Assembly: GCA_030386875.1 (NCBI GenBank)
Contig: CM059557.1
Span: forward strand, 56,560,514 to 56,624,513
Direction: 5' to 3'
Length of the DNA stretch: 64,000 bases
DNA from: Morinoia aosen
Taxonomy: Eukaryota; Arthropoda; Malacostraca; Amphipoda; Talitridae
Shown here: piece by piece, positions 11,700 through 23,844 of the stretch
How positions within the stretch are numbered: position 1 is the first letter of the stretch
How the letters are laid out: each line of letters starts with the position of its first letter
The notes under the pieces: model-generated
The model's database searches: none
What the model saw: only the letters and a program-made list of their open reading frames with translations
Told to the model about the DNA's origin: nothing
Program-made: the position numbers and the translations under genes

Positions 11700-13000
11700 T
11701 TGGATGAAGAAATTAAAAACCAGTTCATTTTTATGTTTTTTGAAGTCTTCTTTTCCTTTTAATTATTTTTTTCCGAATAATTTCTTAGGATTACAGTGAG
11801 CTCAACTGTCATTTTCGGTGAAGTAGATGGTAGGTTGTTTTTATCTTTTTATTTTATATATGTGTCTTTTTTCTTACATTTCATTTTCAATAAGTATCTA
11901 TATTAATATGCGTGTGTACGTATGTAGGTTTACATAAATAGATATACATGTTTCTATTTCATTTCTTTGCGCAAAAACCATCCGGTTAATAAATTTTATT
12001 GCACTAGCGAAATGACTCAAAAATAGATCTATCACTTCCCCAGAGGGCGTTTCTGTGAATCGGATTAATGACAAATACAATGAATGAAATAAAGCGCAAT
12101 TTGAGCATATGAATCGTGGTAAAATTATTTTTCTGTCCGTATGTTGTACAAGCTATGAATTTTGATGTTGAGTATATGTTTGTTTACGCATTTCTGCCAA
12201 AATTTTGTAGATATTTATCAATCATGAGTGGTAACCGGCTTACACTGTATCTCCATATTATCCCATGTACCCATGTCCGCATGATGTTGCGGTGAATATC
12301 GAGAAGATATGAAATATGTTTTTTTTTTTGTTTGTTTTTGTTGTTCCTCGGCGGTAACTTGAGTTTTCTTAAAATTTCTTTTAGGAAATTAAAAAACCAT
12401 TCCATTTATACGTATTTCGAAGTCCTTTTTCTATTCCTTATCTTTCTTTAGGTTATTTCTGACAATTCATCAGTGCTTTGGCTGTCATTTTGAATAGAGA
12501 AAGAGCAAGATTATTTTTCATGTTTATCAGCATTTTTCTTATATTCATTTTCAATTCGTATATATATGAATATGTGTGTAGGTGTGTGCATGAGTGTGTA
12601 TGTGGGCGCACGCAAACATAAATGTCTATGTATCAGTGTACACATGCACTCGTTCGCACATATATATGCGCACATGTACATATATATGTTTCAATTTCTA
12701 CTTTTTGCGTAAAAAGCAAAATCTCATGACACATTACATTTTACCTAAAGCTCTGCGATTTGTTAACACTGAACCAAATTCCAGAAATAAACAAATTGAT
12801 TGCGCTTGCTTAATGATTAATAAATCGATCTATCACGACCCCGAAGGGCATTTCTGTGAATAGAAGAAATTAAATGTATAAAAATTCAAATGAAATAAGG
12901 CTCTCGTGTAAAAATTATCTCTATATTTGTATGCCGAACAAGCCATGCCTTTCATTTTGAGTGCAAGTTTGTTTACGCATTTCTAGATGTGCGTGCTGTG
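11700..13000. repeat. Two direct copies of a unit of about 670 bp with TG/TA-rich core
   Basis: Segments 11705-12195 and about 12385-12990 share, in order, a TTAAAAACC...TTTCGAAGTCCTTTT-like start, a TCATTTTCAAT...TATATGTGTG microsatellite, a GATCTATCAC block and the end TTGTTTACGCATTTCT. Divergence is high, so the duplication is old. No coding function is visible. Confidence 0.7.
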
Positions 13001-13083
13001 TTGCGCGATGTTCTTTATAAATTAGTTCGTGACTAACCTTTTTTCAATACTTGATTGTCATTTACGATGGTGTTTCAATCTGC

Positions 13084-13230
13084 TCCGGTATAGCGTTTTT
13101 TGTATTTTTCCTACTTCGATGATCCTATAAATAATTCGAATACTACTAAAGAATTCTTCGAAACTCCCAAGTTCTTAGCTTAAATTATCGAAGTAGGAAA
13201 AAAAAGAAGACAAGGGGCGCTATGCCGGAA
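13084..13230. repeat. Small hairpin element (MITE-like)
   Basis: Inverted arms 13084-13120 and 13187-13230 start TCCGGTATAGCG and end with its inverse, with CCTACTTCGAT / ATCGAAGTAGG further in. A second perfect hairpin (ATCTCTTGGA/TCCAAGAGAT, 13230-13260) follows directly. No coding sequence. Confidence 0.65.
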
Positions 13231-13263
13231 TCTCTTGGAATATAAAATATCCAAGAGATGATA

Positions 13264-13843
13264 CAGGGTGCGCCAGAGAAACTTACTTATTTGAAAGGCC
13301 AATAAAAGCAAAAGTACTGCAGTTATTGTTTTAATATTTGTTTTATATGAGAATACAATATCCCAATTTTGTTTTACACTGTTTTGAAAATGACATCGGC
13401 TAAATGGCGACCCCCATTGCGCATACACTGATTAAGTCGATTTTTGAAGTGCGTGTCCACTCTTTGCAGCATATCAATCGGTATGTTCCTCCCAGTACCA
13501 AACTTTGAGATTTGGCTCCACGCAATCTCTTTTTATGGGGTTATTTGAAATCGCTGGTTTATGTCGATCGACCACGGACAATAGCTCACCTCAAAAACAA
13601 CATTCGGGATGCCATTGCCAACATACCGATTGATATGCTGCAAAGAGTGGACACGCACTTCAAAAATCGACTTAATCAGTGTATGCGCAATGGGGGTCGC
13701 CATTTAGCCGATGTCATTTTCAAAACAGTGTAAAACAAAATTGGGATATTGTATTCTCATATAAAAAAAATATTAAAACAATAACTGCAGTACTTTTGAT
13801 TTTATTGGCCTTTCAAATAAGTAAGTTTCTCTGGCGCACCCTT
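13264..13843. mobile_element. Fold-back derivative of a Tc1/mariner element
   Basis: TA dinucleotides (13262-13263, 13844-13845) flank ends CAGGGTGCGCCAGAGAAAC and its inverse (one mismatch at the last base). The inverted arms (13264-13487 and 13620-13843) are about 224 bp long and include the C-terminal coding sequence of a transposase, so the element is made of the 3' end of a parent element plus an inverted copy of it. Confidence 0.82.
13518..13733 (+). pseudogene. Tc1/mariner transposase C-terminal remnant
   Basis: About 70 residues ending in a stop: LFLWGYLKSLVYVDRP...RVDTHFKNRLNQCMRNGGRHL. This corresponds to the FYLWGHLKSLVY...RHRCEVCIQAGGGHF end of the intact transposase at 48660-49727. 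There is no ATG and no catalytic domain. The family match is by eye. Confidence 0.75.
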
Positions 13844-13867
13844 TATTTTTCATTTCTCATTCAACTA

Positions 13868-14097
13868 CCCTTGACAGAGCTAGAATATTAGCACTCCACG
13901 TATGGTTTGTCTATTAGAACGCCTCGTATATTTTGTCTATTAATATGCCTCGTATGGTCTATCTATTTGTACACCTCTGATAGTTTGTCTATTAGTACAC
14001 CTCGTATATTTTGTCAATTAATATGCCTCGTATGGCTTATCTACTTGTACACCTTGAATGGTTTGTCAATTAGTACTTCTCGTATGTAACTTTTTGT
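13868..14097. repeat. Minisatellite, 24-26 bp units with a higher-order period of about 78 bp
   Basis: About eight imperfect units of the type ATTAGTACACCTCGTATGGT. Three sub-types alternate in the same order (…CGTATATTTTGTC, …CGTATGGTCTATC, …TGATAGTTTGTC), giving two to three higher-order repeats. Confidence 0.8.
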
Positions 14098-14205
14098 TTT
14101 AGGATGTCCTATATTAAGAAACTTTTAAAAGCCAATATGTTGGCATGTATCTCATGTGGCAACTTGAAAATAAACGTTTTTTCTTTTTTCTTTCTTTCTT
14201 TGGAC

Positions 14206-14625
14206 ATGATTCATAGTTGCGCTTTCAATGATTCTCGAAGCTATGTGTTTACATATGCATGTACTGGCTCCACAGCGTTTATTATTATTACGAAGTCGAT
14301 GATTGCTATAATAGTTCTGCATTTGAATCACGTCTTTAGTTGAGTTATCTAGTCAACTTTCGGTGAAGCTAAGAACGTTAAAATTACAGTTTAGCTCCAT
14401 CAGTGATAGTACAAGATATTTCTTCTATTTTTGGAGAAAGTAACTTACGGTTCCAACATAACAGCGAAAATTCATTGCAGGTTGTTCCTATCGATTCATT
14501 GAATTTTATATTATTAAAATACGAGTATTCACAGTTTCGATTTTCATTTAGGTTTGGATACAATCTATTGATTGATGATTGAAATCTGGGTCAATATCAT
14601 CAAATATATCGACATGGTCAGTCAT
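14206..14625 (-). pseudogene. Dead LINE ORF2, N-terminal end
   Basis: Aligns to positions 577-984 of the intact LINE frame, including the ATG at 14625-14623 and the FTESWLDD-region sequence (CAACTTTCGGTGAAGCTAAG). Indels break the frame. A short stretch (about 20 bases) equivalent to positions 555-576 is missing where the 11.7-14.2 kb repeat block interrupts it. Confidence 0.85.
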
Positions 14626-15027
14626 TAAAATGAATAAACAGTAAGTAATATGCAACGTTGAAAAAATACAACCTAGAAATAATATAACCTAGAGATAAAT
14701 TCAATTTCCCAAAATAGAGAATTCACTTCCACAACAACGAAATTCGATTTCACACGAACAAAAAATCAGTTTCACACAGCAGCATTATATTGTATTATTG
14801 TGAAACCTATTTCGCTTCTATGTATTATATATATATATAAATTATCTCACCAACAGATACCACTATATATAGTCTGTTTGCTTAGTTAAGTCAATTTCAC
14901 TACAAAATTAAGTGATTTTTTATAAAATGAGCGAGGCGAAGCAATTGCACATTTCCGTGTTCTTCTGCTTGGCTCTTCCTTTGGAAGAATCAATAATCAA
15001 TTGATGGCTTTTCTGGCAGGGAGCATA
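14626..15027. other. No gene; short inverted motifs
   Basis: Roughly the first 60 bases are LINE 5' flank. Then comes DNA with repeated GAAATTCGATTTCACAC-like motifs in both orientations and a short (TA)n run. Nothing codes. Confidence 0.4.
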
Positions 15028-17152
15028 AAAAAAATTTAACTCTATTGAAATATAAATTTACATCACTATCATAGCTGGAGGACATTCAATGTATCAACTT
15101 TTAATGTATCTCATGTTCATGTTCCGGGACTTGAGTCTATTTTAATAGAATAGCAGAAACTGGTCTCGAGGAAGAAATTTAACCCTCCCAAAGAAGGTCA
15201 GGGCTCTGCGATGGGGATAGGAATAGGGTAAACTGCAAAATGCAAAAAGACACTGTAATAGGTATGACCGATATGGGTAAATAACTGTAACGCATCAAAG
15301 ATTAGAGTTTTTATTTCAAGGAGAGCACGTATAAAACGCAACTGTTGTCTCATACAACTTCATACATCACATCCAATAAATGCAACGCTACGAAGGAGAA
15401 CTGTGTCTGCTCTACATTTCCTCACAATGTCTCGAAAAGTTCGTAAAAATAACTCGCCATCGAGTGAGATATGTGTTTTTGTAGATAAACCTTCATTTAT
15501 GGAATTCTATGATCCTCAGCATAACGCTACAAGGGAGGACTGTGTCTGCTCTACATTCCCTCACAATGTGTCGCAAAGATCTTGAATATAACGCTATCGA
15601 GTGAGAGATGTATTCTTGTGGATAAACCTTCATTTATGAAATTCTATGATCCTCGCAGCTCTCGCCAAAACAACGCCAGCAGGCATCGTTAGAAAGGCTC
15701 GCCTACCCTGTGCCTCACGCCCTCATCATATCAGGGGAGTTCCAAGTCAAAAAAATAACCAACTACCTTTTTCAGGTCGAAAAATTTATTTCTGTGTCTC
15801 TGTAATATTAACCACGTATGATCTTATTCATTCATATAAATTAAATGTAGGCTTTAGATTCTTAATGATTAATCATGATTGTGGCTTTTACAGTAATCAA
15901 ATGTAACCATAGTCTTAACGTGTGTTTGTCCAAAATGATTTGCCTTCAGTGTTAGAAAGGGTAAACAGGCAGACTACTCTGAGATATCTACGAAGGAGGT
16001 TGACTATGCGAGATCACAAGTATTGGTATTCCATTCTTAGGGTTCGTCGCCTTCGGCGATGAACCCTATTTTTGGTAAGTGGCCTATTATAGCGACAATG
16101 GGTGTAATTCGTCGTAAAAGAACTGAAGACGCATCTCGTGAGAGACGCAAGAATGTGACGTAAGAATGTGAGTGCAATGTGGTAAAGATGAGACGAAATC
16201 TTTACATATGATAGCATACTGAAAATGCAAGTAAGAATGCTAGCCTCCAAAATATGATTTTACTGATGTCTTCGACACACGCTCATTGAAGATAATCATT
16301 TGATAATGTCGACCGAAGTATATGATTCAGTCGTTTTATTTAACAAATAAATCATGCAAGTTTATCGATATAGTTTGCCTCATTATAGACTGGTGGCAGC
16401 AGATATCTAAAACAACATAATTTCGGTCGGAAAAATATTTATTCTAAAATACAATACGACACTACAGTGGGTTGAAAATTTACTGAAAAACATAACATAA
16501 ACTGTGAAGCGAGCTAGCAAAATGGCATGTAGGCAAAAGTAAAAAATAAGAAGTGCAGACGTCAACATTAAATGAGATAAATGCGTAAAATTATTGAATG
16601 TCTCTGAAGTAGTAAACACATCAATCCAGCGAAACGGAGGAGAGATTTTAATCTTGCGACATCGAAGAAAACATCGCATTTAAATGTCACAGTTGCAACT
16701 ACTCCTGATGTTGAGCGCCTTGCAACAAAAATGGCGTTACAGAACTTTTTCTGTGTCCCATTTCTACGTCGTTAATTAAGCCGAACACGACGTAATAATG
16801 TACATGCTCATAGAAAATGTCTGGTATCTATCACAAACACCAGACCCTTCTGTAATATTCACATTCACTGAACAGAAGTGGTGATTAATATTCGCCACAC
16901 CTGATGTTCATGACAATAAATTTGTTATGCCCTGGAAAATGTTTCTTGCATGACCTATTCGGCTGTAGGTGATTCGGCAATTTTTTCAACTGGAAAAATT
17001 CTGATGGTACAGCACTGGTACGCACACACCGTAATGAATACTTTGGCAATGCCTGTAGTAAGAATGTGTTGCAGTGCCGCTCCCTCTCTTTCAGTGCAGA
17101 CCCACAAGTGCAGAGCGGTGTGGAACCCCGTCCTCCTGTACTGTAGTCCTAA

Positions 17153-17695
17153 AGGCCCCCTCACACGCGCAAATATATCTGCAAACATATCTGAACTGGT
17201 GCTGAATTCGTGCGTTTGTACGCTCATTTCAGGTTGGCACAGACTGTATGAGGCAGATGAGCCATGCTTGATAATTTTGGAGCGACCGGCGCTGCAAACC
17301 TTGACACCACGTCAGTGTCACGCCAGCCTTCGTGTGTGGTGCACGACTGTACTCTGCCTCTCTCCCTCCTTATGCACTTCAATAAGCAATTTCTTATTTG
17401 TATGTTCACTACTTGTTAGGAACTATTCTTTAGCCCATTTTGAGCAAACTTTTTCATCTCTTTTATTTCTTATTCATTTCAATTATAGTGAATCCTATCA
17501 ATTGTACGAACTCGCCGTCTGGAGTCGCTATTCTTGTGCCTACTCTCTACCTAGCTGCTACTGGTATACTGAAGCGTGCGCCAGTCTTTGTCAAGTTTGC
17601 AGTATGATGTTTGCATCGTGTGAGGGGCCTTGAGACCGACAAACCAAATTCAGTTCAGATTGTCTGCCAACATATTTGTACGTGTGAGGGGGCCT
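17153..17695. mobile_element. PIF/Harbinger-like MITE, left arm only
   Basis: Flanked by TAA (17150-17152 and 17696-17698). Ends AGGCCCCCTCACACG and its inverse, with weaker inverted similarity continuing for about 55 bases. The right arm has the uninterrupted sequence GTCTTAATGATC (inverse, near 29806-29817) at the equivalent point. The 3' terminus is doubled: a second GTGTGAGGGGCCTT lies at about 17617-17630. Three-base T-A-A duplications with GGCC-type ends fit PIF/Harbinger; that class assignment is inference. No transposase. Confidence 0.75.
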
Positions 17696-18783
17696 TAACG
17701 ATCATCGCACAAGCTACCAGGCGTGCGCACGATTTGATATAGCCCTGACGCAATTACGTCTGGCATAGAAGGCCTCTAGTTGTAAACTCACCTAGGCACT
17801 ACCTTGGATTATAAGTTCATGCCTAGGATTTACAGAAGACAAAATGATCACATCTATTCAACGTAATTTACCACGCTTCTCGGTCTTTTTACCAGAATCA
17901 AAATTTTTAATTAAAATAAGCACAGTTTTCAAGTTCGAAAATTGATATCTTCCTCGCTCCTTTTCCTCGCAAATACTGCAATTACTACACATTTTAAATT
18001 TATACGTCCTTGAAAAATTGAGCATCCCCTTCACAAAGATCAATAAGGCTACTGTGATTAATTCTACTTAAACACCCTTCTCCAATTTTTGAAAAAACAT
18101 CTTGAGAATTGATCACGCTCATTGTACAAACTTTAATTATAGCACTTTTAATTTGCGGCAAAAAAACACGCCAAAGTTAAATTAAATACCTAATTGCAGA
18201 GTAAAATTTGAAAGAAGAAACAAGATTTTTGCTCTAATTCATATAGTTTAGCTGTAAAGTACATTTTAAAAGTCTTCTAAATTTATGTACCTCCAGACCC
18301 CACGACGTTTCAGTTGTATGCTTTAGCTAACAGGTCAGTTTAGGAAGATACGTGGCTATGTTTTTGCCGTGTATTCATTCTGTTCGGCGCAGAGATTTGA
18401 CATTTTTGTTGCCAAATCTTTGAACGCTGCCCACATTATATCGCACTTTCTTGTAGAGCGGGGCTCGCCTAACCAAGCTTTTGTTTCTTCAATGGCTCTA
18501 GTGAAACCTTCATGATGAAGATCATTATGTTTTGTTATCTGAGCAGTGGGCAGTGCAAGTGCGCTCAGTCTGAGTTGTAGCGTGGCCACATGTGTTTGAG
18601 TTCAGCTAACGGCTGCTCGCCTGTTTGCACACGTGCTATATACTCACTAACCTTACTCCTCTAGTTCTGTACCTTCAATATTCCCCTCAGTGTGATGTTC
18701 CTAATATTGTTCTCTGAATTACACAGCGTTGCATTTTCTAAAATCGAGACACATTTGCCTTCAGGAGGATCGAAAGTTTAGCT

Positions 18784-19548
18784 TCAGCAGCACAGGTAAC
18801 CTCCGTCAACCGGCTGACTGTGTCCATTAATAAGGTCGCTGTGATCGCTCAGTAGGAAGACTACGGCGTTGACGATATCATTCTTGCATGGATAATTGCC
18901 TTGGGGAGTCCTTGCTTCGAGTAATCTGTCTTCTTCCTTGGTAGAAAACCACTTTTTTCCTGATAGTCTTATCTTGCCTGCGTCGGTGTCTCGGACAAGG
19001 TTAGGACACACACAGTTCACTCGTACGCCTCTAGATGAAAGTTCTAAAGCCATGGTCCTGGTAATGGAATCAACAGCTGCCTTTGAAGCAGAGTAAACCC
19101 CTGCTCCTCCAATAGGTTTTTGGCCTGTCACTGAAGAAATGTTAACAATGGATCCTTTTTCGCCGCGGGCAATGAGGTCTGAAGCAACTATTTGTGCAAC
19201 GTTCAACACTCCTTTAAAGTTTACGCCGAATGAGGAATCAATATCCTCGATACTCACGTCCAAAAAAGAATTGAATCGAAACGTGGCGGCATTGTTCACC
19301 GTCAGGTGGATTGGAGCGATTTTCTTCACGGCATCACGAGTAGTTGTCCAATCTGCGAGATCGACGCAGATCGTTTCGATCGAAGCATTGTCGGCTTTTA
19401 AATCGTCCAACTCGGCTTGGATGAGACTTAGCGCAAACACTTGGGCTCCAAGTTCTGCCAGTCTCAATGCTACAGCCCTGCCAATCCCGGAACCTGCGCC
19501 CGTCACAAGAGCTCTCTTTCCCTCAAAGTTGGTCGATAGGACGCTCAT
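18784..19548 (-). CDS. Short-chain dehydrogenase/reductase, dicarbonyl/L-xylulose reductase-like, copy 1
   Basis: 254 residues, the usual SDR length, ATG at 19548. Classical SDR motifs in order: TGAGSGIG (16-23, nucleotide binding), CVDLADW (61-67), VNNAA (84-88), Asn110, Ser139 in NISSV, and YSASK (Tyr152, Lys156). The C-terminus PVDGGYLCC resembles the conserved end of DCXR, which reduces dicarbonyls and L-xylulose with NADPH. DCXR proteins carry SRTQ after the second strand, where Arg-Thr contacts the NADPH phosphate; here it is SLIQ (41-44), so cofactor preference may have changed. The sequence just upstream, read on the coding strand, is a pyrimidine-rich tract ending TTCAG, like a splice acceptor, so an untranslated first exon is likely. 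It is divergently oriented to copy 2. Confidence 0.9.
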   Translation of the reverse strand: MSVLSTNFEGKRALVTGAGSGIGRAVALRLAELGAQVFALSLIQAELDDLKADNASIETICVDLADWTTTRDAVKKIAPIHLTVNNAATFRFNSFLDVSIEDIDSSFGVNFKGVLNVAQIVASDLIARGEKGSIVNISSVTGQKPIGGAGVYSASKAAVDSITRTMALELSSRGVRVNCVCPNLVRDTDAGKIRLSGKKWFSTKEEDRLLEARTPQGNYPCKNDIVNAVVFLLSDHSDLINGHSQPVDGGYLCC

Positions 19549-19894
19549 AGTTTACACCTGAATGAATGAAAAGAATACTTAAACGAACCATAACTAAGAG
19601 AAGTTTGCAGTTTTTACTCGGAGATCATCAGCACAATAATATTTAATTCTTTTAAAGATACGTAGGTAGTGAGACTGTAGAATACAAGCATGCAATGATT
19701 CCTCCTATAGCGTTGTTATTAGTAGCAGATCCTGGAGTGAGACCGTATGCACGTTTACCCATATTTCTGCTCACTCGTAATGAGTGCCACAGTGAAACCT
19801 AGGGCGGAATGAATTATTTCAGAAACAACAAAACTTATGTTCTTGAATCATGACAGTAAATTAATTGCCTGAATAACCTATCGTTTACGGCCTG

Positions 19895-19906
19895 CTTATA
19901 AATACG
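19895..19906 (-). promoter_or_regulatory. Candidate TATA box of SDR copy 1
   Basis: CGTATTTATAAG on the coding strand, about 350 bases before the ATG. The right-arm counterpart (23837-23844) sits at the same distance once the Penelope insertion is subtracted. Conservation may simply reflect the duplication, so this is weak. Confidence 0.3.
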
Positions 19907-21395
19907 ACACAGCAGGAAGCTTAATGAAAGGAACCTGAAGAATCCTCATTGATACATGCCAGCTAATGGGCAGCAATTATATTGCAGTATATATTTTTTT
20001 TAATATATACGTAGAATACATTTTAATAATACAAAAATTTTTCAGAAAATGTTTCGAGTAATGAACTTTATACATCCTTTCAACATCTTTTTCATACGCA
20101 ATGAATGGCAACTTTATAGAGAGTACTTGATTTGATCGCGTCATAAACCATGTAGCGTTTTCTGTGTCAAATTTTCTGAGCAACCACTTAAATGGGAAGT
20201 GATAAATCGTAATTTAATGAAATCATTTCAAGTTTTTTCATTTAGGGAAAAAAATTACGTAACTTGTCAGCATCTGTGGACGTTTTTTTACCTGAACATA
20301 TTTTTCCCATCTCAAATAAACGAAAAAAACTTACTCAATAAGTAACCTCATTACCTTCAACAGCCTAATTCATTTCCAAAATTAAAGTAATTTTTCTCGA
20401 GTCTGCTTTCTATCTATGAGAAAATATGACAGCATTTTTAGACAACTAACTTGATGTCTGGACAGTTGTCAATCTCGACTCCAGGCTCACCTCTTACAGT
20501 GATGTTCTGCCTAAAACTGCGCAGGATTTTTATTACGGAGCCGAGTTACCTTCAAAAGCATGATAAAAAGTAAACCATCAGGTCAAATGTCTATCATTTT
20601 CAAGAGTCTTGCTGGTTTTTGCACTCAAACTCGTTCCCTGAAACTTAGAATGTGAGCGTCGTCGCACCACCAAATCCTCACGGCATGCATGACGAAAACT
20701 CTAGTTGTGTTTTTGTTCTAAAAATCCTTGTGTCTCTAACTATTTCTCCCTTTTCAAACTTAAATCTAACAATATATTCGTCACCTATTCTTCGCTTCGC
20801 AAATATGTGTTGTAGGAGTTTGAAACATAAGAAAAAATTTGCTTCGCAAATGAAAAATCTCATGCAGGCATTGCGAGCGCCTCAATGCAGTTGAATTGGT
20901 CACTCTTCGTCAGTCGAGCGCGCCATGCCATCATCCGGTCCACGCTAGACAGAGTCGGTAAAGGTGCAATCGCTGTCAGGTACAATGCAACGCCGCAACG
21001 TATCTGCCGCTGTTCAGTGTGTAGGCTCAATAGCCCGGACGTTTGAGATCGAAACGTCTGTAAAACTCAAAAAACGTAAGGAAAGTTACATATGACCAAT
21101 GCGCATTTCATTGAATATGTTTGTCTTGAATGGTTTTATTGAAAACTGTTTTAGCTAGACGTGGAAGACTGAAAATGAAGTAGACCAAGAGCAATAGAAA
21201 TTATCCTGGAAATATGTTGATTTCACGTGAAAGATAGTTCTTTTAAAATTACATTTATGATGCCAATAAGAAAACTCAACCCGTTGAAATTGTTTCTGTT
21301 GAAATAGTTTATTTCGTCTTACCACTGGGAAAACGTGAACTTGAAAATTTGCTCACTTAGGGCTGATCTTCCCGTGTCCGTTGTTAGAAATATTT

Positions 21396-22369
21396 TACTG
21401 GCTTACTTTACCACACAATAGCACGAAAAATACATGTAATAATTTCAACTAGAAGATGTGGTCAGGTGATACGTAGAAATCTGTGATGTTACATAAAAAT
21501 AATCCAGTCATAACACACCGACTGCCTTTGCCATGTCAGAGAGGATTATGCCCACGGTTTAGCCGCAGTTGAGAGATAATAAGCTCACTAAATTGAATAA
21601 GAGGAGCCATGCCATTCAGAAGATGCTGTAGAGTGACTTCCTGACATTTGTGTGCCCTGAAATATAAAGCATCCAATCATAGCACTCATGTGGGCTTTGC
21701 GATTGGAGTAAAACCGCACTCAGCAGTCAGCACTTCTGTCCTGGGAGCTCAAAACGACGTTCAGAAGAAAATTAGTATCAGAAGCTCAAGTTTCAAAGCG
21801 CAGTGTTCTTTTATTCGCAGATAAAACTAAATAAATGGAATATTCTTAAAAGGTCGGTGAATGCTCAATGGCAATGTTTGGATCATTTTGGAGGAACTAT
21901 CAATTCTGAGATATTTTTTGAAGGAAAGAATTGCTACTTGACTGGCTTTACAGTTATTGTTATTCTTCTAATCTATTTGAAAAGTCCATCAATTAAATGA
22001 AACATCACAAAAAATGTGTTATGATGAAATTTTATGACCCTAACGTTTGAGTTTCACTGAAATTTTGGTTCTAAAAGTGTTCTATTGTCAAATGCATTTC
22101 GGCAAAAAATTCGCTAAAAGGCGTCAGCAACTGTGCTGCAGTGTTATTTTGGTAACTCTAGGAGCCCTAGACCAAAATTGCATTTATGGGGTCTCCAAAA
22201 ACTCGAGAACCGAGTGACAGAAGTGAGACGGGATTGCAGAAAAGCGGCCATGTCAATCCGTTATTTGAAATTATTCGACTTTTTCGTAGTTCGACGGGCG
22301 AGACACTCTTCCCTTTCTCCTTTATTTTACAAAACGACTTGTTTTCTCTGCACTGTGATTCAGAATCAA
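21396..22369. other. Spacer at the centre of the inverted duplication
   Basis: About 970 bases without a counterpart in the other arm; similarity fades at TTGTTAGAAATATTT on both sides. Overlapping short frames at 22133-22446 have no recognisable motif. The two SDR genes are transcribed away from this spacer. Confidence 0.6.
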
Positions 22370-23836
22370 ATATTTCTAACAACGATCGAGGGAAAATCAT
22401 TCTAAGTGAGAAAGTTTTTAAGTTCACGTTTTTTCCCAGTGTTTAGACAAAACAAACTATTTCAACAAAAACAATTTCAACTTGTCGAGGTTTCTTATTC
22501 GTTTCATATATGTAATTTTAAAAGAACTATCTTTCACGTAAAATCAACATATTTCCAGGATAATTTCTATTGCTCTTGGTCTACTTCATTTTCAGTCTTC
22601 CACGTCTAGCTAAAACTGTTTTCAATAAAACCATTCAAGACAAACATATTCAATGAAATGCGCGCATTGGTCAAATGTAACCACCCTTACGTTTTTTGAG
22701 TTTTACAGACGTTTCGATCTCAAAAGTCCAGGCTATTGAGCCTACACACTGAACAGCGGCAGATACGTTGCGGCGTTGCATTGTACCTGACAGCGATTGC
22801 ACCTTTACCGACTCTGTCTAGCGTGGACCGGATGATGGCATGGCGAGCTTGACGGCCGAAGAGTGACCAATTCAACTGCATTGAGGCGCTCGCAATGCCT
22901 GCATGAGTTTTCCATTTGCGAAGCAAATTTGTTTTTATGTTTCAAACACCTAAAACACATATTGGCAAAGCGAAGAATAGGTGACGAATATATTGTTAGC
23001 TTTAAGTTTGAAAAGGGAGAAATAGTTAGAGAATCAAGGATTTTTAGAACACAAACTCGACTAGCGTTTTCGTCATGCATGCCGTGAGGATTTGGTGGTG
23101 CGACGACGCTGACGTTCTAAGTTTTAGGGAACAAGTTGGAGCGCAAAAACCAGCAAGACTCTTGAAAATGATAGAGATTTGACCTGATGGTTTACTTTTT
23201 ATCATGCTTTTGAAGGTAACTCGACTCCGCAATAAATATCTGACTCAGTCTTAGGCAGAACATCACTGAAAGAGGTGAGCCTGGAGTCGAGATTGACAAC
23301 TGCCCAGACACCAAGTGAGTTATTCAAAAATCCTGTCATATTTGCTTATAGACATAAAGCAAACTCGAGAAAAATTATTTTAAATTTGAAAATAAATTAG
23401 GCTGTTGGAGCTAATGAGGATACTTATTGAATAACTTGTTTTTCGCGTGTATTCGAGATGAGAAAAATATGTTCAGGGAAAAAACCTCCACAAAAGCTGA
23501 CAAGTTGCTTCATTTTTTCCCATAAATGAAAAATTTTGAAATGATCTTATTGAATTACGATTTGTCATTTCCCATTTAAATGGTTGCTCAGAAAATTTTA
23601 CACAGAAAACGCTACAAGGTTTAAAATGCGATCAAGTCAAGTGTGAAAATATGTTGAAAGGATGTATTAGGTTCATTACTCGAAATATTTTCTGAGAATT
23701 TTGAGTGTTGTTAAAATATGTTTTACGATTATATTAAAAAAGCAAATATACTGTAATACAATTGCAGCTTCATTGTTGCTGGCATGTATCAATGGAGATT
23801 GTTCAGGTTCCTTTCATTAAGCTTCCCGCTGTGTCG

Positions 23837-23844
23837 TATTTATA
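23837..23844 (+). promoter_or_regulatory. Candidate TATA box of SDR copy 2
   Basis: GTCGTATTTATAATCAGG, counterpart of the left-arm motif. The Penelope pair now separates it from the ATG by about 4 kb, so it would have to sit before a long 5' intron to be used. Confidence 0.25.

Larger units (their letters stand above)
15028..21395 (+). repeat. Left arm of a large inverted duplication
   Basis: Reads as the reverse complement of 22370-32345 along its length. Matching landmarks are 15403 with 31960, 16950 with 30014, the SDR genes 18784-19548 and 27875-28639, the GC-richer block 20860-21060 with 22705-22915, and AAACTGTTTTAGCTAGACG (21145) with its inverse (22615). Coding identity is high, flanks are more diverged with small indels. 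The PIF-like insertion 17153-17695 occurs only in this arm. Apart from the SDR gene, the open frames (including 16950-17633) are not conserved as proteins between arms. Confidence 0.9.

Noticed and set aside
13180..13428. Mirror frames starting MYAQWGSPFSRCH at 13180-13428 and 13679-13891
   Set aside because: They are the same alternative frame read in both arms of the fold-back Tc1/mariner derivative.
13868..14097. CRISPR-like array
   Set aside because: Units are contiguous and diverged without unique spacers, and the context is a eukaryotic genome.
16950..17633. 227-codon open frame on the plus strand
   Set aside because: It crosses the border of the PIF-like MITE inserted at 17153. The right arm lacks the insertion and its frame diverges there, and no protein family is recognisable.
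19139..19561. Open frames antisense to the SDR genes (also 18896-19096, 27862-28554, 59773-60498)
   Set aside because: They mirror strong coding sequence on the other strand and are conserved only because that sequence is.
22863..23087. Small gene in the 20.6-21.0 / 22.8-23.1 kb arm segments
   Set aside because: Frames occur on both strands in both arms but differ in length and start; conservation follows from the duplication.
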